From positions 1-64,000 of the forward strand of contig NZ_JBNAZM010000006.1 of NCBI RefSeq assembly GCF_051195215.1: DNA of 64,000 nt, read 5' to 3'. This stretch comes from Arhodomonas sp051195215 (lineage in GTDB: Bacteria; Pseudomonadota; Gammaproteobacteria; Nitrococcales; Nitrococcaceae). A program made the position numbers and the translations under genes. How positions within the stretch are numbered: the stretch's first letter is position 1; each line of letters begins with the position of its first letter. Positions 60,895 to 64,000 of the stretch are shown piece after piece. Under the pieces are notes generated by a model. The model searched no databases. It saw only the letters and a list, made by a program, of their open reading frames with translations, and was not told the origin of the DNA.

Positions 60895-61171
60895 ATGAAT
60901 GGATCCCCTGCGTTGGTCAGTCTTTCGTCTGATCACGGTCGTCGCCGCGTTTTGTTGTGGTGCGCCCTTGTGCGGCGCAGCGAAATGCTACGACAGAATG
61001 ACGGACGTGTCCCGCCGTCGCCGTGGGGAGACGCAGTAGGAGAGGCTTCGGGTGTTACGTTTGTCGGGCAATGGTTTCTGCCCTATGCTCATTCGGCTAC
61101 GACACGGTTTGCGCCCGGCTTTCGGGTGCCCATGACACGCCGTCATGCAACGACATCCACCGGGAGGGACC

Positions 61172-62110
61172 GTGACCGAGTCGCACTCGTCCGCCAGTGG
61201 GGTTGCCGCGGCCCTCGGTGCTTTCGGGCTGTGGGGATTCCTGCCCCTGTATTTCCACCTGATCGGACCGTCGGTGTCGCCGTGGGAGATCCTGGTTCAG
61301 CGGGTGATCTGGGCGGCGGTGCTGCTGGCACTGTTCATCACCGCTATCGGCGGCTGGGTGCGGGTGTCCGCGGCGGCGGCACAGCCACGCACACGTTGGG
61401 CGTTGCTCGCCAGCAGTGTGCTCATCGGTATCAACTGGGGCACGTTCATCTGGGCGGTGACCAGTGGTCACGTGCTCCAGAGCAGTCTGGGTTATTACAT
61501 CAACCCGCTGCTCAATGTCTTTCTCGGATTCGTCTTCCTCGGCGAGCGTCTTCGCCCGCTACAGATGCTGGCGGTGGTGATCGCCGCAGCGGGCGTGCTG
61601 GTGATGATCGTCGCCTTCGGCGAGGTACCGTGGATCGCGCTGCTGCTCGCCGGCTGCTTCGGTTGCTATGGCCTGATCCGCAAGCAGCTCGCCGTTGACA
61701 GTGGCACGGGCCTGTTCGCGGAAACCGTGGTGCTGCTGCCGGTCGCCCTGGGCTGGCTTGGCTGGATGTACGTGGATGGCTGGGCGACCCTGTTCCAGGG
61801 CTCGCCGGTGCGGGATGTCCTGCTCATCGGTGCCGGCGCGGCCACCGTGGTGCCGCTGGTGCTCTTCGCCGCCGCGGCGCGGCGGCTGAGGTTGGGGACG
61901 GTGGGGCTGTTCCAGTACATGACGCCCACCATGCACCTGATCACCGGGGTGTTCATATTCGGCGAACCGTTCACCACGGCCGATGCCGTGACGTTTGCCT
62001 GTATCTGGACCGGCCTGGCGCTCTATACCACCGATACCTGGCTTGCCCAGCGCCGCCGGACGGTGGCATCGACGGCGGCCGCTCAGCCGAGAACCGCCTC
62101 GAGCAGGTAG
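61172..62110 (+). CDS. rarD: RarD family EamA transporter
   Basis: 312 residues with ten helices. GLWGFLPLYFHLIGPSVSPWEILVQRVIWAAVLL is the RarD signature; INWGTFIWAVTSGHVLQSSLGYYINPLLNV and LFQYMTPTMHLITGVFIFGEPFT are the two conserved halves. RarD homologues are predicted drug/metabolite exporters. The GTG at 61172 has GGGAGGGA upstream, better than the ATG at 61145. Its 3' end overlaps the convergent PiT gene by 28 bases. Confidence 0.92.
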   Translation: MTESHSSASGVAAALGAFGLWGFLPLYFHLIGPSVSPWEILVQRVIWAAVLLALFITAIGGWVRVSAAAAQPRTRWALLASSVLIGINWGTFIWAVTSGHVLQSSLGYYINPLLNVFLGFVFLGERLRPLQMLAVVIAAAGVLVMIVAFGEVPWIALLLAGCFGCYGLIRKQLAVDSGTGLFAETVVLLPVALGWLGWMYVDGWATLFQGSPVRDVLLIGAGAATVVPLVLFAAAARRLRLGTVGLFQYMTPTMHLITGVFIFGEPFTTADAVTFACIWTGLALYTTDTWLAQRRRTVASTAAAQPRTASSR

Positions 62111-63336
62111 AAGAACACCACGGCGAGGATGGCGCCGGCGGGCAGCGTCACGATCCAGGACATGAAGATGTTACGGACCATGCGCATGTTCAGCGCGGTC
62201 ATGCCGCGGGCGAGGCCTACGCCCAGCACGCCGCCGACCAGCGTGTGCGTGGTGGATATGGGCAGGCCCGTGCCCGAGGCGAGCACCACCGTGGTGGCGG
62301 CGGCGATGGTCGCGGCGAAGCCGCGGCTCGGCGACAGGGAGGTGATGCCCTGACCCACCGTGCGGATGACGCGCTGGCCGTAGGTCACCAGGCCGATGAC
62401 GATGCCGACGCCACCGAGTAGCAGGATCCAGACGTTCAGGCTGGCCGTCGCGGTCACCGAGCCACCACTTTGCACGATGCTCACCACCGCCGCTACCGGG
62501 CCCACGGCATTGGCCACGTCGTTGGAGCCATGGGCGAAGGCCATGGCACAGGCGGTGATCACCATGAGCACGCCGAAGATGCGTTCCACGTTGGTGTAGT
62601 GGAAGTCGCGATCGGCGCGCGGGTCGATGTTCAGCCGCCGTATCCCGAGCATGCCCGCGATCAGGACTGCGCCGCCGGCGAGTACCGCCGCCACCACGGA
62701 TTGCTGGGTGGTGAGTGCCAGCCCCACGTGCTTGAGGCCCTTGACGATGGTCACCAGAGCGACGACGAAGCCCACCGCGAACATGTAAAGGGGGACATAG
62801 CGCTTCGCGTTGGCGAGGGGATGATCGGTGTCGAGGATCAGCCACTGTACGGACTGGAACAGCAGGTAGGCGATGGTGCCCGCGAGCAATGGCGAGACCA
62901 CCCAGCTCGCGGCGATGGACAGCATCTTGGGCCAGTGTACTGCCTCCGGCCCGACGCCCACGGCGGCGAAGCCCACCACGGCACCGACGATGGAATGCGT
63001 GGTCGACACCGGCCAGCCGCAGCGGCTTGCCACCAGCAGCCAGACCGCTGCGGCGAGCAGGGCGGCGAGCATACCGAAGACCAGCAGTTGCGGCTGATCC
63101 GCGAATACGCTCGGGTTGACGATGCCCTTGCGCACGGTATTCGTGACCTCGCCACCGGCCAGGATCGCTCCCGCAAATTCGAATACCGCCGCAATGAGCA
63201 CCGCCTGGGCGATGGTGACCGCCTTGGAGCCGACCGAGGTGCCCATGGCGTTGGCCACGTCGTTGGCACCGATACCCCAGGCCATGAAAAGGCCGAACAC
63301 GCCCGCGAGTACGAGCAGTGTCATCTCGAATTCCAT
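62083..63336 (-). CDS. pit: PiT family inorganic phosphate transporter
   Basis: 417 residues with about 10-12 helices. The two PiT signature halves are present: GANDVANAMGTSVGSKAVTIAQAV near the N terminus and HGSNDVANAVGPVAAVVSI in the second half. It is a low-affinity phosphate (metal-phosphate) symporter. The PhoU-like DUF47 gene lies 43 bp upstream on the same strand, and the pair is a standard unit. It may also move sulfate in some relatives, but the DUF47 partner favours phosphate. Confidence 0.94.
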   Translation of the reverse strand: MEFEMTLLVLAGVFGLFMAWGIGANDVANAMGTSVGSKAVTIAQAVLIAAVFEFAGAILAGGEVTNTVRKGIVNPSVFADQPQLLVFGMLAALLAAAVWLLVASRCGWPVSTTHSIVGAVVGFAAVGVGPEAVHWPKMLSIAASWVVSPLLAGTIAYLLFQSVQWLILDTDHPLANAKRYVPLYMFAVGFVVALVTIVKGLKHVGLALTTQQSVVAAVLAGGAVLIAGMLGIRRLNIDPRADRDFHYTNVERIFGVLMVITACAMAFAHGSNDVANAVGPVAAVVSIVQSGGSVTATASLNVWILLLGGVGIVIGLVTYGQRVIRTVGQGITSLSPSRGFAATIAAATTVVLASGTGLPISTTHTLVGGVLGVGLARGMTALNMRMVRNIFMSWIVTLPAGAILAVVFFYLLEAVLG

Positions 63337-63379
63337 GAATCCCCCAATCGGATGGTGGTCGTCGGCGTTGTCCTGTCAG

Positions 63380-64000
63380 CTAGCGTGCGAGCAGCAGTTG
63401 AAGGCGGCTGCCGACCCGCTGGGATCGGTCGGCGAGGCTCCCGATCCAGTCGATGACCCGGTAGGCGAACATGACATGCACGGGCGGGAGCTCGTCCTCG
63501 AGCGCGAAAAGCTGCCGGCGCACCTCCACCTGGAGGCGGTCGGTATCGCTCTCGATCCGGTCGAGCTCGGTGAGCATGGCCTCCACGATCTCCACCTCGT
63601 GGCCGCGGAATCCCGTCTCCACCAGCTCGTCGAGCTCGTCGATGGCCTTCTTGGCCTGGAAGGTGGCCTCCACGGAGCGCTGCAGGAAAGCGTGCAGGGG
63701 CGTACCCACGGCATCAGGGAAGGTCATCCGGCGGCCGAGAATCAGTCCGGCGATGTCCTTGGCACGGTTGGCGACCTTGTCCTGCATGGCCAGCACCTCC
63801 AGCAGATCGCGCCGGCCCACCGGCAGCATCAGGCCCTTGGGCAGTTGCAGTCGCAGCTCGTGCTTGAGGCTGTCGGCTTCGTGTTCCAGGTCGTTGATGC
63901 GCTGGTGCAGCGTCTCCGCGCGGGACCAGTCCTCGGCGAGTGCCGCCTCCAGGAAGGGAGCCAGCTCCGCCACGCAGGCACTGACCTTCTCCATGTGGCG
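63380..64000 (-). CDS. DUF47 / PhoU-like protein, 5' end outside window
   Basis: The 206 residues visible are all-helical: RHMEKVSACVAELAPFLEA, DLEHEADSLKHELRLQLPKGLMLPVGRRDLLEVLAMQDKVANRAKDI (in pieces). The family normally starts about 20 residues earlier (a PLQxHMxK-type N terminus). The frame continues to the window edge, so the true start is beyond 64000, not the ATG at 63994. DUF47 proteins accompany PiT transporters and are thought to regulate them through metal-bound helices. Confidence 0.92.
   Translation of the reverse strand, partial: RHMEKVSACVAELAPFLEAALAEDWSRAETLHQRINDLEHEADSLKHELRLQLPKGLMLPVGRRDLLEVLAMQDKVANRAKDIAGLILGRRMTFPDAVGTPLHAFLQRSVEATFQAKKAIDELDELVETGFRGHEVEIVEAMLTELDRIESDTDRLQVEVRRQLFALEDELPPVHVMFAYRVIDWIGSLADRSQRVGSRLQLLLAR

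Overview
The window is 64 kb of GC-rich chromosome with short intergenic gaps, many ATGA/GTGA stop-start overlaps and no rRNA, tRNA, CRISPR array or intact insertion sequence that I can see. SoxR, AstB/AstD, a CsrA-like protein, DUF2058, AidB, an N-extended Gap and a PA2778/PA2779 pair point to a gammaproteobacterium. Three TRAP transporters and two chemoreceptors suggest a motile, solute-scavenging, perhaps marine or halophilic member related to the Ectothiorhodospiraceae. That placement is inference from gene content.

Layout. 1-609 (minus): the start of glyA and gcvH. 865-9857: a TRAP transporter (DctPQM), iron-type alcohol dehydrogenase, aldehyde dehydrogenase and a glutamine-synthetase-family ligase read leftward. 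They lie divergent from an RpiR regulator and a class I glutamine amidotransferase. I read this as a gamma-glutamylation route for an imported amine or amino alcohol. 9986-12745: a GFA protein, then SoxR divergent from an ABC-2 exporter with a textbook SoxR operator between them. 13065-20043: a basic amino acid ABC importer, a PagL-like lipid A deacylase on the other strand, then astD-astB. 20125-23904: an unusual CLC protein, an orphan PotD-like binding protein and BluB. 24068-26595: a bufferin-type metallophore operon (DUF2282, DUF692, DUF2063, DoxX). 27116-30842: a PRC-barrel protein, then lpxA-gnnA-gnnB, predicted to make amide-linked (diaminoglucose) lipid A. 31053-33980: a second TRAP DctPQM behind a sigma54 promoter and enhancer-like sites; its probable DctB/DctD controllers lie at 45674-49295.

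34386-45636: a PA2779/PA2778 pair, a chemoreceptor with a sigma28-like promoter that ends in a perfect 52-bp palindrome, a periplasmic binding protein, a hydrolase-OsmC fusion, a TAXI-type TRAP system with DUF1850, YnfA, and an AhpD-like protein divergent from an AraC regulator. 49363-53931: an SMR efflux pump with its TetR repressor and operator, a second chemoreceptor with a sigma28-like promoter, and AidB. 53980-57225: GlsB, a GDSL lipoprotein, a small membrane protein, a patatin and a CsrA paralogue, with three copies of a 33-34 bp repeat between them. 57226-57842 holds no recognisable gene. 57843-64000: a DMT exporter, DUF2058, Gap, RarD, a PiT phosphate transporter and the 3' part of its PhoU-like partner.

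The sequence-level regulatory signals are unusually legible: SoxR box, TetR operator, RpiR-like sites, sigma54 promoter with enhancer-like repeats, two sigma28-like promoters and many GC-rich terminator hairpins. The points I would follow first are the gamma-glutamyl amino-alcohol cluster, the lpxA-gnnAB set in a genome that also has a PagL-like gene, the bufferin operon, the 52-bp palindrome, and the repeat family next to csrA.
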